Part shown: in pieces, positions 5,563-12,155 of the stretch
Numbering within the stretch: position 1 is the first letter of the stretch
Layout: each line of letters begins with the position of its first letter
Origin: Desulfatirhabdium butyrativorans
GTDB lineage: Bacteria > Desulfobacterota > Desulfobacteria > Desulfobacterales > JAIFKL01
Assembly (NCBI GenBank): GCA_022736535.1
Contig: DZCT01000106.1
Location: 1-12,763, forward strand
Direction of reading: 5' to 3'
Length of the DNA: 12,763 nt
Position numbers and translations under genes: made by a program
The notes under the pieces: model-generated
Database searches by the model: none
Told to the model about the DNA's origin: nothing
What the model saw: the letters and a program-made list of their open reading frames with translations, nothing else

Positions 5563-5940
5563 ATGGAACTGAATGATATTACTTACAAGATAAACGGCGC
5601 AGTATTTGAGGTAAACTGGATTCTCGGTGCCGGTTTTCTTGAAAAAGTCTATGAAAAAGCGATGCTTATTGAGCTGCAAGAGCGGGGCTTAAAAGCTAAA
5701 AGCCAAGTCCCTCTCAAGGTCTATTACAAGAACAGAGTCGTGGGTGATTATCAGGCTGATATTCTTGTTGAAGATGCTGTCATATTGGAACTGAAAGCTG
5801 TAAACCGACTTGAAAAAATTTATGAAGCGCAGTTACTCAATTACCTCAAAGCAACGAGACTCCCCATTGGATTACTGATTAATTTTAAATATCCTAAAGC
5901 TGAGATAAAAAGATTTTGTTCTGAATCCTACCGGGAATGA
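5563..5940 (+). CDS. GxxExxY protein (PDDEXK_3-type nuclease fold)
   Basis: A 125-aa protein starting at ATG 5563 behind AAAGG with 7-nt spacing. The name-giving motif is present as G24-FL-E27-KV-Y30 (GAGFLEKVYEKA), and the restriction-nuclease-like core as D66 in YQADILVE followed by E76-L-K78 (ILELKAV). The C-terminal YEAQLLNYLKATRLPIGLLI segment is standard. Family members have a putative PD-(D/E)XK nuclease fold, but their biological role is not established to my knowledge; they often sit alone among mobile or repeat-rich DNA, in keeping with the setting here between two pairs of hairpin repeats. It is complete and apparently intact. Confidence 0.92.
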   Translation: MELNDITYKINGAVFEVNWILGAGFLEKVYEKAMLIELQERGLKAKSQVPLKVYYKNRVVGDYQADILVEDAVILELKAVNRLEKIYEAQLLNYLKATRLPIGLLINFKYPKAEIKRFCSESYRE

Positions 5941-5956
5941 AAGAAAAAGGATATGT

Positions 5957-6057
5957 GCCACAGACACACACAGACAGACACAGACAGAAAAGACGAATAA
6001 GTCAGATAGTACCTATTTTTAAATTTTTGTCTGTGTTGGTCTGTGTGTGTCTGTGGC
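5957..6057. repeat. GCCACAGAC hairpin repeat, copy E5a
   Basis: Arms of 29 nt agree at 27 positions. The loop (GAAAAGACGAATAAGTCAGATAG...) differs clearly from the E3/E4b/E5b/E6b type while the arms are kept. It starts 17 bp after the GxxExxY stop. Confidence 0.88.
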
Positions 6058-6069
6058 AAAATGATACAA

Positions 6070-6171
6070 GCCACAGACCCACGCAGACATACACAGACGG
6101 AAAGAATGGGAGATAATTGGGATAAAACATTTTCAGTTTTTTGTCTGTGTTCGTCTGTGTGTGTCTGTGGC
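6070..6171. repeat. GCCACAGAC hairpin repeat, copy E5b
   Basis: A full 102-bp unit with the common loop. It ends 11 nt before the start codon of the sugar transferase (6183), leaving no Shine-Dalgarno sequence between hairpin and start. Confidence 0.9.
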
Positions 6172-6182
6172 AAATAAAAGCC

Positions 6183-7542
6183 ATGAAAGAAAAAAGTCAT
6201 TCAGCAATAATTTTCATCTCGGATTTATTCATCATATATGCCTCTTTTCTCGGCGTATATATTCACTGCAGAGGATTCAGCCACACCTCATTACATGCCG
6301 ATATTTTAATGGTCTGTATTGCTTTAATCTGGTTTATCCTCCATCTCAATCTGTCCGTAGCGCATGTAAATATCGAATCCAAGCTCTTCCTCATTTTAAA
6401 AAACCTTCTGATCGCTTACTCCCTTCTGAGTGCCGGCATTATTTTCGCTGTCAGCGTATTTGATGATTTTGCGCCGAACAACAAACTGATTTTGTGGCCC
6501 CTGCTTTTTGCCTTTATTTTCTCCTCTGTTTTACGGCTGATCTATTTCGGAATTGCCAGACACCTTATCAAAAGCGGATATCAGCAAAAATCCGTACTGT
6601 TGATCGGCGGGGGCAGGGTCGCCGAAAAGACCATGAATCAGATTTTGTCCATGCGTAATATCGGCTATAGACTGTACGGCATACTGGCAGACAACTATCA
6701 CGAATCGCTTCCCAAAGGATTTCATCTCGGCAGTCTTGAAAGATTTTACGAAATTGTCCGTTCAGGCAACGTGGATGAAGTGATCATTGCTTTACCGTTA
6801 AGAGAGGAAAAAGTCATTGCCGAGATGGTTGAAAAATGCGAGCGGGAAGGCATCCGGGTCAGAATTGTTCCGGATTTTTTCCGGATTATACAACACCGTG
6901 CCGTGTTGGAAAATATCGGTGAAATTCCGCTGATTGCCATTCGGACCGAACCGCTCAATGCGCTCAGGAACAGGGTTTTAAAAAGAGCCTTTGACATCAT
7001 TTTTTCCTTAACTGTACTCATCCTGTTCAGTCCGATTTTTCTTTTCTTGGCAATTCTTATCAAAGCAACTTCGTCCGATATTCTTTAAGCAGAAACGGGT
7101 CGGGATAAACCATGCCGAATTTGAGATGTACAAATTCAGAAGCATGACTTTGCAGCAAAAAGAAGAATCAGATACGATATGGACAATCCCCAATGACAGC
7201 CGTGTCACCGCCATCGGGAAATTTATGCGTAAAAATGATCTTGACGAATTTCCCCAGTTCTGGAATGTGCTGATCGGCGATATGAGCGTGGTGGGTCCCA
7301 GACCAGAACGGGAACATTTCGTCGAGCAGTTCAGAAAAAATATTCCGCATTATAAAGTGCGCCATTTCGTCAAATCCGGCATTACCGGGCTGGCACAGGT
7401 CAACGGCTGGCGGGGCGACACCTCGATTGAAAAACGTGTCGAACTTGATATTTATTACCTTGAAAACTGGAGTTTTTGGTCAGATATGAAAATTATATGG
7501 CTGACCGTATTTGGCAGAGATACGCATAAGAATGCCTACTAA
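6183..7542 (+). pseudogene. Undecaprenyl-phosphate sugar phosphotransferase (WbaP/WcaJ type), frameshifted
   Basis: Frame one runs from ATG 6183 to a stop at 7086-7088 (301 aa); the remainder continues in another frame from about 7075 to 7542, for about 455 aa in all, the normal family length. Seen in order: four hydrophobic segments (about residues 7-25, 40-57, 66-92, 101-125), a nucleotide-binding-like domain beginning LLIGGGRVAEK (139-149), a further membrane stretch (FDIIFSLTVLILFSPIFLFL, near 270-289), then the catalytic bacterial sugar transferase part with FFKQKRVG, YKFRSM, DEFPQFWNVL and VGPRPE. These enzymes start exopolysaccharide assembly by moving a hexose-1-phosphate onto undecaprenyl phosphate. 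At 7073/7074 the expected TSPGPIFFKQ is short by 5 nt, which separates the catalytic domain. The gene is probably dead unless this is a sequence error. Confidence 0.88.
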
Positions 7543-7563
7543 AACCGGCTTTCTTTTAGTTTA

Positions 7564-7662
7564 GCCACAGACCCACACAGACAGACACAGACAGAAAGAA
7601 TGAACAACATTCGGATAAGATTCAATTTTTTTTGTCTGTGCTTGTCTGTGTAGGTCTGTGGC
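7564..7662. repeat. GCCACAGAC hairpin repeat, copy E6a
   Basis: A full unit with a divergent loop (GAAAGAATGAACAACATTCGG...). The right arm reads TGTAGGTCTGTGGC where others read TGTGTGTCTGTGGC, which restores one pair with the CCCACAC of its own left arm. Confidence 0.88.
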
Positions 7663-7674
7663 AAAAAAATATAA

Positions 7675-7778
7675 GCCACAGACGCACGCAGACATACACA
7701 GACGGAAAGAACGGGAGATAATTGGGATAAAACATTTTCAGTTTTTTTTGTCTGTGCTTGTCTGTGTGTGTCTGTGGC
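7675..7778. repeat. GCCACAGAC hairpin repeat, copy E6b
   Basis: A full 104-bp unit with the common loop, in tandem with E6a through an A7-TATAA linker. Confidence 0.9.
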
Positions 7779-7792
7779 AAAAAAAAATATAA

Positions 7793-7801
7793 GCCACAGA
7801 C
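7793..7801. repeat. Nine-base stub of a further hairpin repeat unit (E6c)
   Basis: After the A9-TATAA linker a third unit begins (GCCACAGAC) but is cut off by unrelated GC-rich DNA leading into the cbiO 3' end. It marks the right edge of the repeat-rich region. Confidence 0.7.
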
Positions 7802-7831
7802 TTCCCGCCCCTGCAACATGCCGCGGGTCCG

Positions 7832-8581
7832 CTATCCCGGCTCATGGGCATGAGGATATTTTCCCGCCGTGTGGCTGTGATAATGCGTGTGAAGCGCAGC
7901 CGCATCCCCATTGTATTCAATTCTGCCCTCCTTCATGCTGTAAATCACGCGGGTGGTCTGAGCGAGAAAATCATATTCGTGGGATACGATAATACAACTG
8001 ATGTCAAGTCCGTTCAGAACAGCGATAATGCGTTCCCGCGTGGATTCGTCCAGTCCCGTGGTGGGTTCGTCCAGCAGCAGGACTTCAGGCTGCATGACCA
8101 GCACCGCTGCCAGCGACACTAATTTTTTCTCGCCCCCGGACAATTTATGCGTCACACGGTTCTCAAAACCTTTCAGATTCAGCTCCGCCAGCGTTTTTTC
8201 GGACATTTCACGGGCTTCCTGCGGACTTTTGCCCAGATTCAGGGGACCGAAGGCGACATCCTCCAATACCGTAGGGCTGAAAAGCTGGTCATCGGCGTTC
8301 TGAAAAAGCAGACCGATTTTCTGCCGCACCGTGTAAAAATCTTTCTCATTTTTCACCGGCTCCCCGAAAATCCGCATCCTGCCGGAGGACATCGGCAGAA
8401 GCCCCATGATGAGATGCAGCAGGCTTGTCTTGCCGCTCCCGTTATGACCGATCAGCCCTGTTTTCTCCCCTTTTTTCAGTTCAAAACGGATATGATCCAA
8501 TACCTTGCGGGGACTGCCCGGGTAAGAAAAACAGACGTCTTCCATTTGCAGGATCAGGCTGCAATTATTATTTCTGTCCAT
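7832..8581 (-). CDS. cbiO: Cobalt/nickel ECF transporter ATPase CbiO
   Basis: A 249-aa ABC ATPase. I use ATG 8581, overlapping cbiQ by 28 nt, because the protein then begins just before the QMEDVCFSYPG strand; the open frame extends to 8806 but that part is cbiQ antiphase and not conserved. Seen: Walker A GHNGSGKT (45-52), Q-loop LLFQNADDQLF (Q94), signature LSGGEKKL (147-154), Walker B VLLLDEPT and H-loop His 201 (VSHE). It energises import with CbiQ at the inner membrane. The C-terminus is rich in His (THYHSH ... PHAH, six His in the last 19 residues), which fits a Ni/Co role. It is the last gene of the siaB-cbiQ-cbiO run and converges on the repeat-rich + strand region. Confidence 0.93.
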   Translation of the reverse strand: MDRNNNCSLILQMEDVCFSYPGSPRKVLDHIRFELKKGEKTGLIGHNGSGKTSLLHLIMGLLPMSSGRMRIFGEPVKNEKDFYTVRQKIGLLFQNADDQLFSPTVLEDVAFGPLNLGKSPQEAREMSEKTLAELNLKGFENRVTHKLSGGEKKLVSLAAVLVMQPEVLLLDEPTTGLDESTRERIIAVLNGLDISCIIVSHEYDFLAQTTRVIYSMKEGRIEYNGDAAALHTHYHSHTAGKYPHAHEPG

Positions 8582-9321
8582 TCCAGCATTTCCAGTACAA
8601 TCAATGCCCCGGCCATCAGCACTGCCAGGATCATATCGGTCCGTGTCAGTGAAAATTCGCTGAGACAGTAAAATTTTCCTTTGAAGCCGCGGCACAGCAT
8701 GGCTTGATGAACCCGCTCGGCACGGGCCGCGGCTCTGACAAAGAGCATTCCGAGAAGATAGGAATAGGTTCTGTATGTGTGCATGTCGGTTTTCGGCGCA
8801 AAACACCGAACTTTTGCGGCAAGGCAGAGTTTCCGATATTCCTGCTCTATGACAAAGACATAGCGATAGGTCAGCAGCAGCAGATGAATAATTTTTTCAG
8901 GAACATGCAGACGGTTCATGGCATGTCCCAGCGTGACCAAAGAGGATGTTGCGGCTGATGCAATAAATGCCAGCAGGATTGCGTTGGATTTGAGTGTGAT
9001 CTGAGCCGCATACACAATGCCCGGACCGCTTACGGCAAAGGGACCCACGCTGAATATATGTTCGCCTTTAAATGTCAGGGGCAGCAGCAGCCAGAAAAGC
9101 AGCACCAGACCGTTGACGATCAGCAGTCTTGCGCCAAGCTCCCGAAGATTTATCCGCGCAAGAAAAATCAGGACAACAGAGATAAAAAGAGCGGCGGTCA
9201 GCGAAGGAAAGCGGTTTAACATCGCGACGGCAAAAGAATAAAGGCTTGCAAAAATGACTTTGATTCTCGGATCCGCTCGGTGAAGAAGAGAATTTCCCAG
9301 AGCAAAAGGCTCGCTGATCAT
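8554..9321 (-). CDS. cbiQ: Cobalt/nickel ECF transporter membrane protein CbiQ
   Basis: A 255-aa polytopic protein starting at ATG 9321 behind GGGAGAGGG. The N-terminus (HRADPRIKVIFASLYSFAVAML) is typical of CbiQ/EcfT, followed by hydrophobic segments around residues 25-60, 65-90, 105-130 and a C-terminal one near 230-245. The Arg-rich cytoplasmic region has the coupling-helix pattern in ARAERVHQAMLCRGF, with the family's A-x-R-G-like ending near residue 215, which docks on the ATPase. With CbiO it forms the energising module of a group I ECF transporter. A CbiM/CbiN substrate component, normally adjacent, is not in this window. Its start lies 16 nt after the siaB stop. Confidence 0.92.
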   Translation of the reverse strand: MISEPFALGNSLLHRADPRIKVIFASLYSFAVAMLNRFPSLTAALFISVVLIFLARINLRELGARLLIVNGLVLLFWLLLPLTFKGEHIFSVGPFAVSGPGIVYAAQITLKSNAILLAFIASAATSSLVTLGHAMNRLHVPEKIIHLLLLTYRYVFVIEQEYRKLCLAAKVRCFAPKTDMHTYRTYSYLLGMLFVRAAARAERVHQAMLCRGFKGKFYCLSEFSLTRTDMILAVLMAGALIVLEMLEWTEIIIAA

Positions 9322-9337
9322 TTTTCCCTCTCCCCGC

Positions 9338-9850
9338 TCATATCACAATCCGCACTGAAAAAAACGAATGCAGGTCATTTATTTTTCTGAAATCAAACTC
9401 GATGGGTCTGCTGGCTTTTTTTGCCATTTCAATGAATCCCAGTCCTCCGCCTTTGCTGTCTTCATCGGGTCCCTTTTTGCGCTGCTCTTTGTAGTATTGT
9501 TTCAGCTCTTCTTTGGACATGCTTTTTATTTTTGTCAGCTTTTCCCTGAGCGGCTCCACTCTTTCGTTGTCAATGCTGTTTCCGCATAGGATAAAATAAC
9601 AGTCCCTCTCGCTGCCCACCGCGATGATGCCGAAATTGCTTTCAGCGGAATAATGAAGAATATTCTGTGCATTTTCCACAAACGCGGAAAAAACTCTGAG
9701 AACTGTTGTTTTGCCGGCTTCTTCGAGTTTCATTTTTTTCTTCAGAGTGGCGCCGATTTCCACAACAAGGTCTTGCGAAATAGGTCCGCTGAAACTCAGA
9801 AAAATTCCCCGCTTGTTGAAATCCTGCTTTAAAGAATAAAGATCGTCCAC
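9338..9850 (-). CDS. siaB: SiaB family protein kinase (DUF6272)
   Basis: A 170-aa protein with a GHKL-type ATPase layout: FSAFVENAQNILHYS (N-box, E59/N63), a central EVPL/KLTKIKSMSKEELKQYY helix, and the glycine-rich lid GGGLGFIEMAKKAS (134-147). This arrangement is characteristic of SiaB, which phosphorylates SiaC; in Pseudomonas the SiaABCD pathway controls a diguanylate cyclase and cell aggregation. The start is GTG 9850 with AAGGGGG upstream at proper distance. It lies 183 bp after siaC and only 16 nt before cbiQ. The usual SiaA phosphatase and SiaD cyclase are not in view. Assignment of the family is firm; the target in this organism is inferred. Confidence 0.88.
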   Translation of the reverse strand: MDDLYSLKQDFNKRGIFLSFSGPISQDLVVEIGATLKKKMKLEEAGKTTVLRVFSAFVENAQNILHYSAESNFGIIAVGSERDCYFILCGNSIDNERVEPLREKLTKIKSMSKEELKQYYKEQRKKGPDEDSKGGGLGFIEMAKKASRPIEFDFRKINDLHSFFSVRIVI

Positions 9851-10033
9851 CGTATTTCCCCCTTTGTTCCCGAATAACAGAAAAACAAAATATGCCTGTC
9901 AGCATCCTGTTTTTATTTCACATAAAAAAAAGCAGCCTTCTTTCAGTTGCCGTACCGGTGACCGCCGATTCCGATAAGAGTTTGCAGGAGAATATAACGG
10001 AAAGGGGCAAACAGGAAAAAAATACACCGGACA

Positions 10034-10420
10034 TCATGACTCCTTCTGAACCACTTTGAAATTCAGCGAGTTGAAATCTTCCTGAAATTCCTCTCCGAAT
10101 TCTAAAGAATCCTCATCCCCCTCTTCATAAAACCAGTTGACAGTAATGTTGCTGCCGTTGCCGGCTGCGTTCTCCAGCGTTTCAAAAAAGTCGAGCAGCA
10201 CTTTTGAGGAACTGCTGTTGAAATAGATAATATCCATATTCACGGTAACTTCCTCGTCTTTTAACTGGCTGAGATATTTCTCCATCCATGCAAAAATCGG
10301 CGAATAAAATTCCGCTGTGTTTTCAGGATAAGATTTGCCTCTGACTTCTATCAGATGCTGCTGCGCGTCAAAATTGATTTCGGGCGTATCTTTTGTGGCG
10401 TCAAGCTTCAAGTTTTCCAT
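10034..10420 (-). CDS. siaC: SiaC family regulatory phosphoprotein (DUF1987)
   Basis: A 128-aa protein starting at ATG 10420, chosen because GGAGG lies 6 nt upstream; the longer in-frame start at 10450 lies at the edge of the MITE-like element. It has the family N-terminus (LKLDATKDTPEINFD), the RGKSYPENTAEFY strand and the phospho-acceptor loop YFNSSSSKVLLDFFETLE (Ser 69-72). SiaC is phosphorylated by SiaB; in its unphosphorylated form it activates the diguanylate cyclase SiaD in Pseudomonas. The C-terminal third is strongly acidic (EEGDEDSLEFGEEFQEDF). It heads the minus-strand siaC-siaB-cbiQ-cbiO run. Its promoter region has been occupied by the element at 10449-10623. Confidence 0.9.
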   Translation of the reverse strand: MENLKLDATKDTPEINFDAQQHLIEVRGKSYPENTAEFYSPIFAWMEKYLSQLKDEEVTVNMDIIYFNSSSSKVLLDFFETLENAAGNGSNITVNWFYEEGDEDSLEFGEEFQEDFNSLNFKVVQKES

Positions 10421-10448
10421 TACTGCCTCCGTTTGTGTGACAAATATC

Positions 10449-10623
10449 ATACCAATTCGCTTTCAAAAAACGGTGTTCTCCGTGTCTGTTTCTAACCCGG
10501 GCGCTTTTTAATCGCCCGGCTAAGAACAGGCTGCGGTTCAAGCGATTTGAGTCTGTTCTCAGCCGGGCGCTTTACGGTCCGGTCTGATCTTAGCCGGGCC
10601 GATCTTTGAAAGCGAATCGGTAT
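10449..10623. mobile_element. MITE-like non-coding element with 19-bp terminal inverted repeats
   Basis: Ends ATACCAATTCGCTTTCAAA (10449-10467) and TTTGAAAGCGAATCGGTAT (10605-10623) are inverted repeats with one mismatch. TCA occurs on both sides if the element is taken as 10450-10622 (10447-10449 and 10623-10625), a possible 3-bp target duplication. Inside, 10513-10529 pairs with 10553-10569 (16 of 17), and a smaller CCGGGCG/CGCCCGG hairpin (10497-10519) competes with it. No credible open frame. It ends 29 bp before the siaC start. Confidence 0.75.
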
Positions 10624-10813
10624 CAGACCTTATCGGAAATTTCCCCAGAGATAAAGATTTGACAAGCCTGTTTTTATAAAAAGGGAAAAGCTGACAAATC
10701 TCAGATGTCAGACTGCCTTCGTTATATATATTATTTCCGCTCCGAACACAACTGCTATGTGTCTGTAAATTCAAATCTCCTGTAAAAATGCAGGCGTCTG
10801 CGCTTTTCCGTAG

Positions 10814-10840
10814 GGCGGGCATGAAATGCCCGCCTTTTTT
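10814..10840 (+). terminator. Strong hairpin with T-run (plus-strand intrinsic terminator form)
   Basis: GGCGGGCAT (10814-10822) pairs perfectly with ATGCCCGCC (10826-10834) around a GAA loop, followed by T6 on the + strand. It lies directly after the stop of the minus-strand KAS III gene, whose transcript would carry the stem without a following U-run. No + strand gene precedes it, so its main function is unclear; it may shield the KAS III 3' end. Confidence 0.6.
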
Positions 10841-11885
10841 ACCATCGAATCCCCAGCATCATGCAGTTCAGGCCGCTGCCGATGCCGAAAAATCCCACCA
10901 GATCGTCTTTCACAAGAAATTCCCGCTCCGATGCGATGGCGGCGGTAATGGGAAGCGAGACCGTGCCGATATTTCCGAGATACTCAAAAGTGGTGAAATC
11001 TTTTTGTTTCGGAATTCCGACAGCTTCAAGAATCGTTCTCTGATGGGCTGATCCCACCTGATGGCAGATCACTTTGTCCGGCTTGTCTTCTGCCCAGCCC
11101 AATTCTTTTTTAAACGCCCGGTAGGTTTCAACACCGAGACTCACGCCGTTTTTCAGCACGCCCACCGAATCTGTTTTCATAATGTGGATTCCCCTGACAG
11201 GATTTCCTGCATCGGGTCCCCAGAGACAAAGCCGATGATGCGCGCTTGCGCTTCTGACCGCGCCGCCCAGAAAACGATGCCCTCTGTCCGAAAGCCCCGC
11301 GTCGGTGAGCAGCACCGCGACCGCGCCGGAACCGCCGGTCAGCGTTGCAATGCACTCCCGGAACAGGTTCATGTCCTTTGCCGCCAGGAGGCGTTCAATT
11401 GTAATATCAACAATCTGCCGGGAACTTTCGCAGGAAACCGCCAGCCCGGCGCTGATCTGACCGAGTTCGATGGCGTTTGCGATCTGCACCATGCCGTTTA
11501 AAATTCCGAGACAGGCGTTTGAAACATCACAGATTTCTGTTTCAGAGCCGAGTCTCAGCCCGTCTGCAACAGCGCAGGCAGTCGCCGGCTCCAGATTGTC
11601 CCGGCAAACGCCGCCGTAAATCAGCATTCCGATATCTTGGGACGAAATCCCGGCAGCGTCTATGGCTTTCTGCCCGGCAGCGACTGCGCCTTCGCACATT
11701 TTATATCCGGGATGCCAGAATCTGCGCTCCCGGATGCCTGTGATTGCTTCCAACTGCCCTTTCTGAATATGAAGCGCGTCATAAAGCGGCGCAAGACGGT
11801 CTTCCAAATCAAGGGAAGTGACAACATGAGGGGCAAGTTCATAACCGAATGAATCTATATAGACTTTTGAATACTGCATTCTCAT
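10839..11885 (-). CDS. 3-oxoacyl-ACP synthase III / OleA-like condensing enzyme
   Basis: A thiolase-fold enzyme of about 348 aa (ATG 11885) or 346 aa (ATG 11879); the longer TTG start at 11921 coincides with the -35 box and is rejected. The catalytic triad is complete: Cys 125 in VSNACLGILNG, His 275 in ICHQVGSAHQ and Asn 305 in YLGNIGTVSLP. The GVCRDNLEPATAC segment resembles the OleA/stand-alone KAS III group more than the housekeeping FabH, so head-to-head or specialised fatty acyl condensation is possible. No OleBCD or acyl-carrier genes are seen in the window. It is transcribed alone, divergent from the MltD gene, from a promoter that would place transcription start at the start codon. 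Confidence 0.9.
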   Translation of the reverse strand: MRMQYSKVYIDSFGYELAPHVVTSLDLEDRLAPLYDALHIQKGQLEAITGIRERRFWHPGYKMCEGAVAAGQKAIDAAGISSQDIGMLIYGGVCRDNLEPATACAVADGLRLGSETEICDVSNACLGILNGMVQIANAIELGQISAGLAVSCESSRQIVDITIERLLAAKDMNLFRECIATLTGGSGAVAVLLTDAGLSDRGHRFLGGAVRSASAHHRLCLWGPDAGNPVRGIHIMKTDSVGVLKNGVSLGVETYRAFKKELGWAEDKPDKVICHQVGSAHQRTILEAVGIPKQKDFTTFEYLGNIGTVSLPITAAIASEREFLVKDDLVGFFGIGSGLNCMMLGIRW

Positions 11886-11892
11886 CTGATAA

Positions 11893-11921
11893 AATATATT
11901 AAATTTTAAATCCTTTGTCAA
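11893..11921 (-). promoter_or_regulatory. Sigma70-type promoter of the KAS III gene
   Basis: On the minus strand TTGACA (11921-11916), a 17-bp spacer and TATATT (11898-11893) form a near-consensus promoter. Predicted transcription start is about 11886, at or next to ATG 11885, so the message would be leaderless or nearly so. Confidence 0.75.
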
Positions 11922-11943
11922 TATGAGGGGTACGGGGTTTGCC

Positions 11944-11971
11944 TCGAACCCCGAACCTCGAACCCCGAACC
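11944..11971. repeat. Two exact 14-bp tandem units
   Basis: TCGAACCCCGAACC occurs twice without a gap, in the spacer between the two divergent genes. It lies upstream of both promoters and is not coding. Confidence 0.8.
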
Positions 11972-12058
11972 TTTAAAAAATTTAACCGACATCTTCAAAA
12001 AAGTCAACATAATGAAGATTGAAGATTTTGTTCAGGCGGTTTCCGATAAAAATAAGTA

Positions 12059-12087
12059 TTGAACTTTTTACATGATGATAATATGAT
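12059..12087 (+). promoter_or_regulatory. Sigma70-type promoter of the MltD-like gene
   Basis: TTGAAC (12059-12064), a 17-bp spacer and TATGAT (12082-12087) lie upstream of the + strand gene. A start near 12094 gives a 5' leader of about 60 nt, in which GGCT, AGCC and GGGCT (12098-12119) can form two mutually exclusive short stems. Confidence 0.65.
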
Positions 12088-12155
12088 AAAAAAATCGGCT
12101 CGGAAAGCCTGTAAGGGCTAATACGCTGATGATATTGACAAATAAGGAGGTCTGC

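Noticed and set aside
427..7801. Repeat units as integron attC sites
   Set aside because: The layout of short modules between palindromes is similar, but I see no RYYYAAC/GTTRRRY core pairs, no bulged attC geometry and no integrase gene; the arms are instead built from ten-base GTCTGTG units.
427..7801. CRISPR array
   Set aside because: Repeats are about 100 bp, widely and unevenly spaced, and separated by genes rather than by short unique spacers.
427..7801. Repeat units as ordinary rho-independent terminators
   Set aside because: The plus-strand hairpins are followed by A-runs, not T-runs, and T-runs sit in the loop, so they lack the standard form in either direction.
293..7920. Many minus-strand frames rich in SVCVCLW or CHRHTQTNTDKK
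   Set aside because: They are translations of the hairpin repeats, which happen to lack stops in several frames; no ribosome sites or independent protein features.
8001..8671. Plus-strand open frames across cbiO/cbiQ, and similar frames opposite the KAS III gene
   Set aside because: They are shadows of well-supported minus-strand genes with no recognisable protein features.
8582..8806. N-terminal 75-residue extension of CbiO
   Set aside because: It is the other frame of cbiQ, of unusual composition, and family members begin close to the QMEDVCFSY strand.
10559..10822. 87-aa minus-strand frame within and beside the MITE-like element
   Set aside because: It crosses the element end and intergenic DNA and has no ribosome site or domain.
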